Assembly (NCBI GenBank): GCA_964609385.1 | Contig: CAZSSM010000067.1 | Coordinates: forward strand, 1 to 38,298 | DNA length: 38,298 nucleotides | Direction: 5' to 3' | DNA from: CAZSSM01 sp964609385 | Lineage (GTDB): Bacteria > Planctomycetota > Planctomycetia > Isosphaerales > Isosphaeraceae | Shown: piece by piece, positions 24,715-33,855 of the stretch | Numbering within the stretch: position 1 is the stretch's first letter | How the letters are laid out: each line of letters opens with the position of its first letter | Translations under genes and position numbers: made by a program | The notes under the pieces: generated by a model | Databases searched by the model: none | Seen by the model: only the letters and a program-made list of their open reading frames with translations | Told to the model about the DNA's origin: nothing

Positions 24715-26190
24715 ATGGCCGATGCGTCAGATCGACCGGCCAGGCCCAAACTCTACATTGAGACCGTCGGCTGCCAGATGAACGTGCTCGACAGCGAGCT
24801 GGTCACTGGGAAGCTGATCCAGCAGGGTTACGAATTGACCGACGATGTCGGTCAGGCCGACGCGATCCTCTACAACACCTGCTCGGTCCGTCAGCACGCC
24901 GAGGACAAGATTTATAGTGCCTTGGGGACGATCAAGCATCTGAAGGCACGCCGACCCGACCTGACCATCGGCGTCATCGGCTGCATGGCGCAGAAGGACC
25001 AGAAGCAGATCCTCCGACGCGCCCCGCACGTCGACCTGGTCGTCGGTCCCGGCCAACTCGCGCGGGTCCCCGAGCTGATCGAGCAGGCGCGGCTCGAAGG
25101 GCGTCCGCAGATGGCCGTCAGCCTGCCGAGGACCGGCGGCACGCGCAAGACGATCTCCGAGAGCTTCGAAGGGTACGACCCGCTCCGCGAGCCGGCCATG
25201 CGGCCCAGCCCCTTTCAGGCCTTCGTGCGGATCATGATGGGGTGTGACAAGTTCTGCACCTATTGCATCGTCCCATCGGTCCGTGGGCCCGAGCAGAGTC
25301 GGGACCCCGAGACGATCCTCCAGGAAGCCCGCGACCTCATCGATCAGGGCGTCTTGGAAATCACGTTGCTCGGCCAAACGGTCAATAGTTACAAGTTCCG
25401 CCACGGTGATGGTCGGACCACCCGGCTGAGCGACCTGCTGGAGCGGCTCGACGCTTTGGATGGTTTGGCCCGTATTAAGTTCATCACCAACTTTCCCAAC
25501 GACATGACCGACGATCTGCTGCTTGCGGTCCGCGATTTGCCCAAGGTCAGCCGTTACCTCCACGTGCCGGCCCAGAGCGGATGCGATCTCATGCTCAAAC
25601 GGATGAAACGGCTCTACACGGTCTCCCTCTATGATGAGATGATGCAACGGATCCGCCAGACGGTTCCCGGGGCCGCTGTCTCCAGCGACTTCATCGTTGG
25701 GTTCTGCGGCGAGACCGATGCCTCCTTCCAAAAGTCGGTCGAGCTGGTCGAACGGTCCCGGTTCAAAAACAGTTTCATTTTCAAATACAGCCCGCGTGCC
25801 GGGACGAAGGCCGATCTATTGTTTAATGATGACGTGCCCGAGGACGTCAAGAAGACCCGCAACAACGCATTGCTCGCCGTTCAGACCCGGATCAGCCAAG
25901 AAGACAATCGGGCCTTCCTCGGTCGAACCGTCCAGGTTCTGGTCGAGGGGCCGAGCAAGTCGGCCGCCAAGCGTGGTTCAGACTTGGAGGATCGCCCCAA
26001 TGTCCTCCAGTTGACTGGTCGGACCGATTGCGATCGGATCGTCGTCTTCGACGGGACCGAGCGGTTGGTCGGCCAACTCGTCGATGTGACCGTCGAGAAC
26101 GTCAGCGCCGTCACCCTCTTCGGCCAGATCGTCACCCGCGAGTCGCGCCCTCAGCCGGCCGAGACGACCGCTTCGGCCTCGCTCGCCTGA
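24715..26190 (+). CDS. miaB: tRNA-2-methylthio-N6-dimethylallyladenosine synthase
   Basis: This 491-residue radical-SAM methylthiotransferase modifies A37 of tRNAs that read codons starting with U. The N-terminal UPF0004 domain has three cluster-ligand cysteines: Cys20 in TVGCQMN, Cys56 in NTCSVRQ and Cys90 in GCMAQ. The radical-SAM motif CDKFCTYC supplies Cys177, Cys181 and Cys184, followed by GPEQSRDPETI. LGQTVNSY and KFITNFPNDM are MiaB-like. A C-terminal TRAM domain follows (FLGRTVQVLVEGPSK to VTLFGQIV). ATG 24715 has AGGAG eight bases upstream; an in-frame start at 24655 adds an unsupported 20 residues. Confidence 0.95.
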   Translation: MADASDRPARPKLYIETVGCQMNVLDSELVTGKLIQQGYELTDDVGQADAILYNTCSVRQHAEDKIYSALGTIKHLKARRPDLTIGVIGCMAQKDQKQILRRAPHVDLVVGPGQLARVPELIEQARLEGRPQMAVSLPRTGGTRKTISESFEGYDPLREPAMRPSPFQAFVRIMMGCDKFCTYCIVPSVRGPEQSRDPETILQEARDLIDQGVLEITLLGQTVNSYKFRHGDGRTTRLSDLLERLDALDGLARIKFITNFPNDMTDDLLLAVRDLPKVSRYLHVPAQSGCDLMLKRMKRLYTVSLYDEMMQRIRQTVPGAAVSSDFIVGFCGETDASFQKSVELVERSRFKNSFIFKYSPRAGTKADLLFNDDVPEDVKKTRNNALLAVQTRISQEDNRAFLGRTVQVLVEGPSKSAAKRGSDLEDRPNVLQLTGRTDCDRIVVFDGTERLVGQLVDVTVENVSAVTLFGQIVTRESRPQPAETTASASLA

Positions 26191-26318
26191 CTTCGAACGA
26201 ACCTCCCGTTTTTTCCCGTTCCGCCAACGCCTCGCCTTCGCCCACGCGCCTCCGAACGCCCGTCTCGGCCCCGGCCGACCCCGCGTCCCTCCGCGCTCGA
26301 CCTCGATCGGACCCCGTC

Positions 26319-27179
26319 ATGTCCACGGCCCTCGTCCAATCGTTCGTGACCTGCCCTTTGCCTCCGATCTCCCGGGCCAAGGACGGTGGGTCGCTCGGCC
26401 AAACGCTGCAAGACGGACTGCTCACCTGGTGCCACGTGACCGGCGTCCCTCCCGAGGCGATCACCGGGCGGGGTCGCTCGTTCTCCGAATGGGTCGTCTC
26501 ACCGACGGGGCGTCGACTGAGCCTTCGCGAGCCCCGAACCGCCTCCGAGATCCGCGATTGGGAGTTCCGCTACGGACATGCCTTGCCTCGGACCCTCCGC
26601 GCCTGGTTCCGGATCTCTGACGGGCTCTATCTGGACGACCAGCCGTTGATCCACCCATTGGGCTCGCTCGGACCGATGATCCTGTTCTCCCGGCTGCCCG
26701 GCCTCTGGGTTCAACCGGAGAGCTGGTTCGAACTGGGATGTCCCGGTGACGAGACGATCTGCATCGACCTGGCCTACCAGCATCCGGCTGGCGGTTGCCC
26801 GATCTTCGGTTCCGGTGATGAACGGGCCGATCAGAAGCCGATGATCGTCGCCTCCAGCTTCGAGCAGTGGTTGATTACCGTGCTCCGGCATCGAGGTCGC
26901 CCCTACTGGCGTGATCCGGGGTTTGAGGGGCTCGGCGATCCTTGGGCCGCCCATCGACGCTTCGTGCCCACCCCTCGACTACCAGGCCGACTCGCCGACC
27001 TGGTCGAGGCCTTCGACCGGCACGGGGTTGATCCGGATGACTTCGACGAACGCTCCTGGATGCGACGTCTGAGCATCGGCCGTCGTGACATGGAGACGAT
27101 CCTTCGCTACCTCCAGCATGTCGGGCGATTCGATCGGACGCGGGGCCGGATCCTCGAGACGAACCGTCCGCACGCCTGA
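26319..27179 (+). CDS. SMI1/KNR4 (SUKH)-like domain protein
   Basis: The 286-residue product carries a SUKH-like segment at about residues 73-205. It has the conserved TASEIRDWEFRYGHALPRTL followed by RAWFRISDGLYL (the family's LPxxyrxfLxxxDG pattern), and later FGSGDERADQKPMIVASSFE and FEQWL. SUKH domains often serve as immunity modules against toxins or as protein-binding modules. No toxin is visible next to it, so a regulatory or binding role is as likely. The start at ATG 26319 is chosen because the frame upstream, although open to 26028, overlaps miaB and is low complexity. It lies between miaB and glnE on the same strand. Confidence 0.65.
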   Translation: MSTALVQSFVTCPLPPISRAKDGGSLGQTLQDGLLTWCHVTGVPPEAITGRGRSFSEWVVSPTGRRLSLREPRTASEIRDWEFRYGHALPRTLRAWFRISDGLYLDDQPLIHPLGSLGPMILFSRLPGLWVQPESWFELGCPGDETICIDLAYQHPAGGCPIFGSGDERADQKPMIVASSFEQWLITVLRHRGRPYWRDPGFEGLGDPWAAHRRFVPTPRLPGRLADLVEAFDRHGVDPDDFDERSWMRRLSIGRRDMETILRYLQHVGRFDRTRGRILETNRPHA

Positions 27180-27294
27180 CATCGATCGCTCATTGATCTC
27201 ACCATCTGAGGTCGGCAACGAACGGTTCGTACGCTGACGACGTCGATCCTCCCCCTCCCACGTCTTCGATGCCCACCTCCGGTGTTGTGGCGCG

Positions 27295-30200
27295 ATGTCG
27301 GAACGTCCTTGGTCCGAATGCTATGCCGATCCGGATCACCTCGCCGAGTTGCTTCGCGATTCCGGGGTCCGCGATGTCGATCGCGCTGCACGGAACCTCC
27401 ATGATCTCGGGCTGAACAGGTGGCCCTCATCAACGCCTGAGGTGCTCCTCGAACAGCTCCTCCCGATGCTCCGGCGCTCCCCAGACCCGGATATGGCTCT
27501 GACCAATTTGGTCCGGTTTCTGGCCCGAACACCCCAACCCTGGTCTTATCTCGAACAGCCCGATTCGGTCCCGATCAACGACCAGAACTATCCCGCTCCG
27601 GCCAGCACCCTAGTCGTGCTGATGGCTTTATTTGGGACAAGTCAGTATTTCAGTGATGTTTTAATTCGACAGGTCGATTTGGCCGGTTGGCTCCGCGACG
27701 GCGCCGTCCGTCGCGACCCGGCGTCGATCTGCGAGGAATGCTGGGCCGAGTTGGCCGAGTCGGACGATCCGGCCGCTCAAACCTCCGCGCTCCGGATGCT
27801 CCGACACCGGGAGATGCTCCGGATCGGCTACAACGACATCATCCGGGGGCTCCCCCTGGAGATTACGCTGGAGGACCTCTCCCATCTGGCCGACGTCTTA
27901 GTCGAACTGGCCTACCGCCTGGCCCAACGCGCGGTGGTTCGTCGCCACGGTCGTCCTCGACGCTTGGACGGCTCCGAGGCCCGGTTCGCCGTGCTGGCTC
28001 TCGGCAAGCTCGGCGGCGTCGAACTCAATTACAGCTCGGACATCGACCTGCTGTTTCTCTATGACGAGGACGGCCAGACCGACGGCCGTCGAGGCGTTTC
28101 CAACGCGGAGTTCTTCGCAAGGCTGGGCAGCGAACTGGTCCGCCTGCTCTCGGTCCACACGACCCACGGTGTCGTCTACCGGGTTGACATGCGGCTGCGG
28201 CCCGACGGCGATCAAGGCCCGCTGGTCCGTTCCTTGCCATCGACGTTGAGCTATTACGAGGCCAAGGGTCGGACCTGGGAACGCCAGGCTATGATCAAGT
28301 GTCGGGCAATTGCCGGGGATCCCCACCTCGGCGCCGAGTTCCTTCGCACCATCGAGCCGTTCGTCTATCGGAGCTATCTGACAGCCGTCGAGATCGCCGA
28401 CATCCGCGCCACCAAACGGCGGATCGAGCAGCGGACCCGCCAGGCCGGTGACGACGATCGTCAGGTCAAGACCGGACATGGTGGGATCCGCGACGTTGAG
28501 TTCGTCGTTCAGTTCCTCCAACTCCTGCACGGTGGCAAGCACGAGCGGGTCCGCGTCACCAACACGCTCCGCGCCCTGACCGAACTCGAGCGTGTCGGAT
28601 GCCTGACTGCCGAGGAACACGCCACCTTGGAGGACGCCTACCGCTTCCTCCGACGCCTTGAGCACCGGCTCCAGACCATGTTCGATCGCCAGACCCACCA
28701 GATGCCCTCGGAGGACCAGGTCGACGCCTTGAGCACGCTGGCCATTCGGATGAGCTACGACCTCAGCTCCGAATCGGTCGACGACCCCGAGCCGCGCCTG
28801 GCGTTGGCCCAGCAGTTCCTCAACGATTACCAGGCCAAGACCGGGAACAACCGGCGGATCCTCGACCACCTGCTCCACGACGCCTTTCCCGACGATCCCG
28901 AGGGCGACGAGGAACCGGTGGTCGACCTGGTGCTCGACCCCGAGCCTGATCCCAACCGGATCACCGCCGTGCTGGCCCCCTATCCCTTCGACAATCCGAC
29001 CCGCGCTTACGACAACCTCAAGCGCTTGGCCCGCGAGGACATCCCGTTCCTACCCCAAGCCCGCTGCGAGCATTTCCTGGCAGCGATCGCTACCCGGTTG
29101 CTGACCGCCATCGCCGAGCGACCCGACCCCGACCTGACCCTCTCCCGACTCGAACAGGTCTCGGCCTCGCTGGGTGCCAAGGCGATCCTCTGGGAGCTGT
29201 TCAGTCTCCAGCCCCAGGCCATGGAGATGTTCGTCGCCCTCTGTGCTGAGTCCCGGTTCCTCTCGGAAGTGCTGATCAATAACCCCGGCATGATCGACGA
29301 TCTGATCGATTCTTTGGCCCAAGACCGCGCTCGGCCCACCCGCCAGATTCGGATCGAGTTGGAACAGCTTTGCCAGAACGCCGAGGATCTCGGTCCGATC
29401 TTCCTCGGGTTCCGGAACAAGGAGTGGGTCCGGATCGGGACCCGGGACATCCTCGGACGCGATCCGCTCAGGACCGTGCAGCGCCAGCTCTCCGACGTCG
29501 CCGACGCCATCCTCGGCCAGGTCGCGCGGAGCCGATGGCCCGGCGTCATCGCCCAGTTTGGCCGACCCATCCGACCGGTCAAGTCCCGGCGCGCGATGCC
29601 CACCGACTGGGCCATTCTCGCCCTCGGCAAGCTTGGCGGACGCGAGTTGACGTACCACAGCGATCTCGACTTGATCCTGATCTATGAGAGCGATGGCCCG
29701 GTCCAGCCGCAGCCGACCAGCCGCGCCCGTCTGGATCGGAGCGGTCCCGTCTTCGAGGCCTTCGCCCGGATCCTGCTCCATGAACTCGGTGGCCGACCAG
29801 GGACCTCCGGGCCGCTCTACCGCGTCGACCTCCGGCTCCGACCGCACGGCTCGGCCGGCTCCCTGGCCACGCCCCTGGACGCCTTCGACGCCTACTTCGA
29901 CGGCCCGGCGCGGACCTGGGAGCGGCTCGCCCTGACCCGTGCTCGGGTCGCCTGGGCCTCATCGACCCGGTTCGCCCGCGCTCTCCGCCAGCGGATCGAC
30001 GCGATCCTCGCTCGTCCCAGCGACATCGAAACGCTCCGCGCCGACCTGCTCAAGATGAAGCTGCGCCTCGAGCGCCAAGCCGATGGCGACGACGCCAAAC
30101 GCGGACCCGGTGGGATCGTCGATGTCGAGTTCCTCGTCCAGTTCCTCCTGCTGACCCACGCCCATCAGCGGCCCGGCCTGATCGTCCCCAACATCCCTCA

Positions 30201-30498
30201 GGCCATTCGCGGTCTCCGCGAGGCCGGGCTGATCTCCAACGAGGCCGACGACGACCTCGGCCGTGCCTACCGGTTCCTCCGCGCCCTGGAGTCCCGCCAA
30301 CGCCTGGTCTTCGACCGCGAGGTCGCTGCGCTCCGCGTCCCCGACCGCGACGAGGACGTCCGACGCATCGCCTCGGGACTCGGGCTGCCCCGACGGATCG
30401 CCGAACGCCCCAACCGCGCCCAGGTCGTCGAGATCGCCCAGGCCCACCGCCTCAGAGTCCGAGGCTGGTTCCTCGCGCTCATCGGCGAACCGAGTTGA
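27295..30498 (+). CDS. glnE: Bifunctional glutamine synthetase adenylyltransferase/adenylyl-removing enzyme
   Basis: The 1067-residue product has two nucleotidyltransferase halves, as in GlnE, which adds and removes AMP on glutamine synthetase in response to nitrogen status. The N-terminal (deadenylylating) half has ALGKLGGVELNYSSDIDLLF (235-254); the C-terminal (adenylylating) half has ALGKLGGRELTYHSDLDLIL (776-795). Each is followed by the conserved arginine-rich strand (YRVDMRLRPDG; YRVDLRLRPHG) and GGIRDVEFVVQFLQLLH or GGIVDVEFLVQFLLLTH. It is about 120 residues longer than E. coli GlnE, mostly from the inter-domain linker and N-terminus. ATG 27295 has no clear Shine-Dalgarno. No glutamine synthetase or PII gene lies in the window. 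Confidence 0.95.
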   Translation: MSERPWSECYADPDHLAELLRDSGVRDVDRAARNLHDLGLNRWPSSTPEVLLEQLLPMLRRSPDPDMALTNLVRFLARTPQPWSYLEQPDSVPINDQNYPAPASTLVVLMALFGTSQYFSDVLIRQVDLAGWLRDGAVRRDPASICEECWAELAESDDPAAQTSALRMLRHREMLRIGYNDIIRGLPLEITLEDLSHLADVLVELAYRLAQRAVVRRHGRPRRLDGSEARFAVLALGKLGGVELNYSSDIDLLFLYDEDGQTDGRRGVSNAEFFARLGSELVRLLSVHTTHGVVYRVDMRLRPDGDQGPLVRSLPSTLSYYEAKGRTWERQAMIKCRAIAGDPHLGAEFLRTIEPFVYRSYLTAVEIADIRATKRRIEQRTRQAGDDDRQVKTGHGGIRDVEFVVQFLQLLHGGKHERVRVTNTLRALTELERVGCLTAEEHATLEDAYRFLRRLEHRLQTMFDRQTHQMPSEDQVDALSTLAIRMSYDLSSESVDDPEPRLALAQQFLNDYQAKTGNNRRILDHLLHDAFPDDPEGDEEPVVDLVLDPEPDPNRITAVLAPYPFDNPTRAYDNLKRLAREDIPFLPQARCEHFLAAIATRLLTAIAERPDPDLTLSRLEQVSASLGAKAILWELFSLQPQAMEMFVALCAESRFLSEVLINNPGMIDDLIDSLAQDRARPTRQIRIELEQLCQNAEDLGPIFLGFRNKEWVRIGTRDILGRDPLRTVQRQLSDVADAILGQVARSRWPGVIAQFGRPIRPVKSRRAMPTDWAILALGKLGGRELTYHSDLDLILIYESDGPVQPQPTSRARLDRSGPVFEAFARILLHELGGRPGTSGPLYRVDLRLRPHGSAGSLATPLDAFDAYFDGPARTWERLALTRARVAWASSTRFARALRQRIDAILARPSDIETLRADLLKMKLRLERQADGDDAKRGPGGIVDVEFLVQFLLLTHAHQRPGLIVPNIPQAIRGLREAGLISNEADDDLGRAYRFLRALESRQRLVFDREVAALRVPDRDEDVRRIASGLGLPRRIAERPNRAQVVEIAQAHRLRVRGWFLALIGEPS

Positions 30499-31045
30499 TG
30501 ACGACGAGGCCGATCCACTCCCACGCTGGTTTCATTTTGGCCGGCCAGTCCCACAGAAGTGGATCAGCGGAAGCCCGTCCCCCATGAGTTTTCGACCCTC
30601 TCGGGAACGGCCTCGATTCTCTTCTTCGAACTCCCCGTCTAGACCCAGGAATAAACCCCGAATTGCTCAAAATCACAATCATTGTACTTTGTTAAAAAGA
30701 TTTATTTGTAGATGTCGCATGAAGGGGTCGCTGCGACCCCGAAGTCCTTGCCCCCCTCAGCCAGCGTGTCGATCGCCACGGTCTCATCGAGGTCGAAAAT
30801 TTTAGGGTAAATTGTTTATATATAAAAAAAGTAAATTTTGTATTTGGGGTTCCCAATGCATCGGCGAATCGGGAACCAAGCTGTCGCTGAGGGCGCGGAC
30901 ACGTTGGTCGATGACGTTGGCGTTGATGATCGGCGTGGCGATTCGGCGTCCTCCGATCTCGGGATCCATCTCCTCGGTCGGTCGACCTCTTGAGAACCTT
31001 TGGGTCAGAGGATGTCGCTCCGCGAGGTGCCGGCTTTGGCCATGC
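30499..31045. other. Convergent intergenic stretch, AT-rich centre
   Basis: This separates the 3' ends of glnE (plus) and the sulfatase (minus). From about 30640 to 30855 it is clearly AT-richer than the coding DNA, with A/T runs near 30695 and 30820-30840. A hairpin lies at 30724-30740. A 55-codon minus-strand frame (30969-30802) reads EIGGRRIATPIINANVIDQR, plausible but with no family; its last 15 codons lie in the AT-rich DNA. I do not call it a gene. Confidence 0.5.
30724..30740. terminator. Candidate hairpin between convergent genes
   Basis: GGGGTCGCTGCGACCCC forms a 7-bp GC-rich stem with a 3-base loop. It sits between the 3' ends of glnE and the sulfatase gene. No clear U-run follows in either direction, so intrinsic termination is possible but not demonstrated. 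Confidence 0.35.
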
Positions 31046-32545
31046 TCAGTCGCGACCCTTGGCGACCTCCTGGGCCTGGCGGGTGATGGTGTCGAATTGG
31101 GCCTTGAGCCGTTGGACGACCTCGGGGTGCTCCCGGGCGACGTTGCGCTGTTCGCCGGGGTCGGACTCCATATCGAAGAGCATCATCCGCTTGGAGGCGA
31201 CGCCGCCGAGGAGGCCCGGGAAGGCGTTGGGCTGCGGCTGTTCGAAGGGGGCGAGGATGGTCACGCCGTCGGGGCCTCTCGGGTCGACCCAAGGTTTGTC
31301 GACCGGATGCGTCGATTCGTTCCCCGGTTCCCGGACATGGAGCTTCCAACGGCCCGAGCGGACCACAGCGAGCCGTCCCCCTTGCATCCCGACAATGACC
31401 TCGTGCGGGCTCTCGGTGCCCGGCTCGGTGAAGATCGACGTGATGTCGAGGCCGTCGAGGACCACACCTTCCGGCGGCGCGACTCGACAGGCGGCCAGGA
31501 TGGTCGGGACGAGGTCGATGGTGCCGACGACAGCATCGCTGACCAGCCCTTCGGCGTAGACGCCCGGCCAGCGCGCGATCAAGGGGATTCGGAGGCCACC
31601 CTCCCAGGTTCGACCCTTCATTCCGCGTAGCCCGCCGGTCGAACCGCCGTACCACGGGCCGTTGTCGGAGAGGAAGAAGACCAGCGTGTTCCGCTCCAGC
31701 CCGCGCTCGCGAAGGGTTTCCAGGATCCGGCCGACCGAGGCGTCCAACTCGGCGATGACGTCGCCGTAGAGGCCCGTGCCGGTCCGCTTGTAGTACGCCT
31801 CGCTGGCGGCCAACGGTTTGTGCGGCATCGCGTGTGGCAGATAGAGGAAGAATGGCCCGTCGTCGTGGTCCTCGATGAACCGGACGGCCCGCTCGGTGTA
31901 GCGCTCGGTGAGGGTCGCTTGGACGACCGGGTACTCGATCACCCGTTTGGCCGACCCGACCGTTTCGACCAACTCGACGGGACGCATGTCGTTGGAGTAG
32001 AGGATCCCAAGGTACTCATCGAAGCCTTGTTCGGTGGGGAAAAACCCGGGCTGGTGGCCCAGGTGCCACTTGCCGATGCAGGCGGTGGCATAGCCGGCCT
32101 GGCCGAGGATCTCGGCCAGGGTGATCTCCTCGGGGTCCATTCCGAAGTCACCCCGACCGTTGGGGGCATCGGGGGCGGGATTGCGGACCATCCCGTTCCG
32201 CCAGGGGTAGCGGCCGGTCAGGATCGTGGCCCGCGACGGGGCGCAGAACGGGACCGGGACCCAGGTCTGGGTCAGCCGAACGCCCTCGTCGGCGAGCCGG
32301 TCGAGGTTCGGTGTCCGGAAGGTCGGGTGGCCGTAGCAGGCCAGGTCGCCGAAGCCCAGGTCGTCGGCCAGGATCAGCACAACGTTGGGACGAGTCCCCG
32401 AATCGTCGGGGGCCGTCGTGGGGGCTCGACGCTCCGGATCGGCCCCCCGAGCGGGATCCATGATCGCCTCGGATCCGGTCATCAGAAGCGCGACGATCCC
32501 GATCCAGGTGATGGTCGGTATCGATCGGTTGATCGACGGGGTCAT
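31046..32545 (-). CDS. Secreted arylsulfatase-type sulfatase
   Basis: The 499-residue product has a signal peptide (WIGIVALLMTGSEA, residues 14-27) and the sulfatase fold. NVVLILADDLGFGDLACYGH holds metal-binding Asp61 and Asp62. CAPSRATILTGR (Cys101) is the formylglycine motif C-x-P-S-R. GKWHLG, LPHAMPHKPL and FFLSDNGP supply further active-site residues. Planctomycetes carry many such enzymes for removing sulfate from algal and other polysaccharides; the exact substrate is unknown. ATG 32545 has GGAG seven bases upstream. The gene is divergent from the kinase gene, with 293 bases between the starts. Confidence 0.93.
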   Translation of the reverse strand: MTPSINRSIPTITWIGIVALLMTGSEAIMDPARGADPERRAPTTAPDDSGTRPNVVLILADDLGFGDLACYGHPTFRTPNLDRLADEGVRLTQTWVPVPFCAPSRATILTGRYPWRNGMVRNPAPDAPNGRGDFGMDPEEITLAEILGQAGYATACIGKWHLGHQPGFFPTEQGFDEYLGILYSNDMRPVELVETVGSAKRVIEYPVVQATLTERYTERAVRFIEDHDDGPFFLYLPHAMPHKPLAASEAYYKRTGTGLYGDVIAELDASVGRILETLRERGLERNTLVFFLSDNGPWYGGSTGGLRGMKGRTWEGGLRIPLIARWPGVYAEGLVSDAVVGTIDLVPTILAACRVAPPEGVVLDGLDITSIFTEPGTESPHEVIVGMQGGRLAVVRSGRWKLHVREPGNESTHPVDKPWVDPRGPDGVTILAPFEQPQPNAFPGLLGGVASKRMMLFDMESDPGEQRNVAREHPEVVQRLKAQFDTITRQAQEVAKGRD

Positions 32546-32838
32546 GATATTCTCCTCGCCTGCATGTTGCGATGACCGCGATGATCGACGGTTGCGATCC
32601 CGACCGGCGCCGAATCGCCGTGGGCGGTCCCACGATACGGAGCGGCTCGACCAGTCGCCAAGGGGATGCCGAGCGATTCAGCGGCGAATTCGGTCACGAG
32701 TCGGCCCATCGAGTCGTAAACTGGAATGGCTTGCACGACTCCGAGGCAGACGTACGATGAGATTGGGACTCAAACGGGTCGTCCGGGGAATCATCAGTCC
32801 CGGACCACATGATCGTGGAATGCACGAGCGAGGCGCTG

Positions 32839-33813
32839 ATGTTCGGCAATCTGTTGAAGGGTAAGTCGGATTCGAAGGCGGGGTCGTCGGCACGTTCGAC
32901 CGCCTCGGCGACTCCCCATCCGACCGGCTCGCCGTCGCTCCAGGGGCGCAAGGGGGTCAATCTCAAGAAGCGGTTCCAGATCCTCTCCGAGATGCAACGG
33001 GGGAGCATGTCGGAAGCCTTCCGGGCCATCGACAACGAGCAGGGGGGCGTCGTCTTCCTGAAGGTGCAGAACCGCCAACTGACCGAGGAGGTGCTCGCCC
33101 GCGCCTCGCAGGTCGGGCGGCCGACCGAGGGTGAGATCGGCATGATCATTCGCCACCCCAATGTCTGTCGGACCTTCGAATACGGGACGACCAACAAGAA
33201 GGATTACTATCTGACGACCGAGTTCATCGAGGGGGTCAGCCTCCGCCACGTCGCTGAATCAGCCGGCTACTCGTTGACCGAGAAATTAGAGCGGCTGGCG
33301 CAGGCGGCCGATGGGCTCGCCGCCGTCCACCAGGCCGGGTTCCTCCACCATGACGTCGCGCCCAAGAACTTCCTGATCAGCAGCAAGCGGCGGGTCAAGA
33401 TCATCGACTTCGGATTGGCCGTCCCCGACACGCCGGCCTTCCACAAGCCGGGCAACCGGACCGGGACGCTGAATTACATGGCTCCCGAACTGCTCCGGCG
33501 AAAGCCTGTCGACCACCGGATCGATGTCTTCGGGTTCGGCGTGGTCGTCTTCGAACTGCTCACCGGTCGGCTACCCTACGATGGCGCCGACTCGATGGCC
33601 CAGATGACCCAGCGGATCAATCAGCCGCCCCTCGACCCCCAGGAAGTCCAGCCCGACATGCCCGAGAACCTCTGTCAGTTTCTCCGGCAGCTCATCGCGC
33701 CCGACCCCAAGGACCGCTGGTCATCGATGAGCACTGTTGGCGATCGGCTCCGCGAACTCGCCGGGATCACGACCGGGCAGAAGTCATCCGAGGTCGATGA
33801 CTTCTCCGCGTGA
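32839..33813 (+). CDS. Serine/threonine protein kinase, soluble
   Basis: The 325-residue product is a Hanks-type kinase preceded by about 40 polar residues. Visible motifs are the ATP-site Lys75 in VVFLKVQ, catalytic loop HHDVAPKNF (Asp172, Asn177), IDFGLA with Asp190, the APE motif (215-217) and IDVFGFGVVVFELLTGRLPY. The HRD triplet is HHD, and the glycine-rich loop (EMQRGSMSEAF) keeps only one glycine, so nucleotide binding may be weak or atypical. No membrane helix or sensor domain is present, unlike most planctomycete kinases. ATG 32839 is preferred to an in-frame ATG at 32809 because GAGG lies just upstream and the protein begins MFGNLLKGK. Confidence 0.88.
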   Translation: MFGNLLKGKSDSKAGSSARSTASATPHPTGSPSLQGRKGVNLKKRFQILSEMQRGSMSEAFRAIDNEQGGVVFLKVQNRQLTEEVLARASQVGRPTEGEIGMIIRHPNVCRTFEYGTTNKKDYYLTTEFIEGVSLRHVAESAGYSLTEKLERLAQAADGLAAVHQAGFLHHDVAPKNFLISSKRRVKIIDFGLAVPDTPAFHKPGNRTGTLNYMAPELLRRKPVDHRIDVFGFGVVVFELLTGRLPYDGADSMAQMTQRINQPPLDPQEVQPDMPENLCQFLRQLIAPDPKDRWSSMSTVGDRLRELAGITTGQKSSEVDDFSA

Positions 33814-33855
33814 GTTTGTGTTGGAGGATGGTCCGAACAGATTCAGTTTCAATAC

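Noticed and set aside
30802..30969. 55-codon minus-strand frame reading EIGGRRIATPIINANVIDQR
   Set aside because: It has no proper Shine-Dalgarno spacing and no known family, and it runs into AT-rich non-coding DNA. It is kept only as a possible relic.
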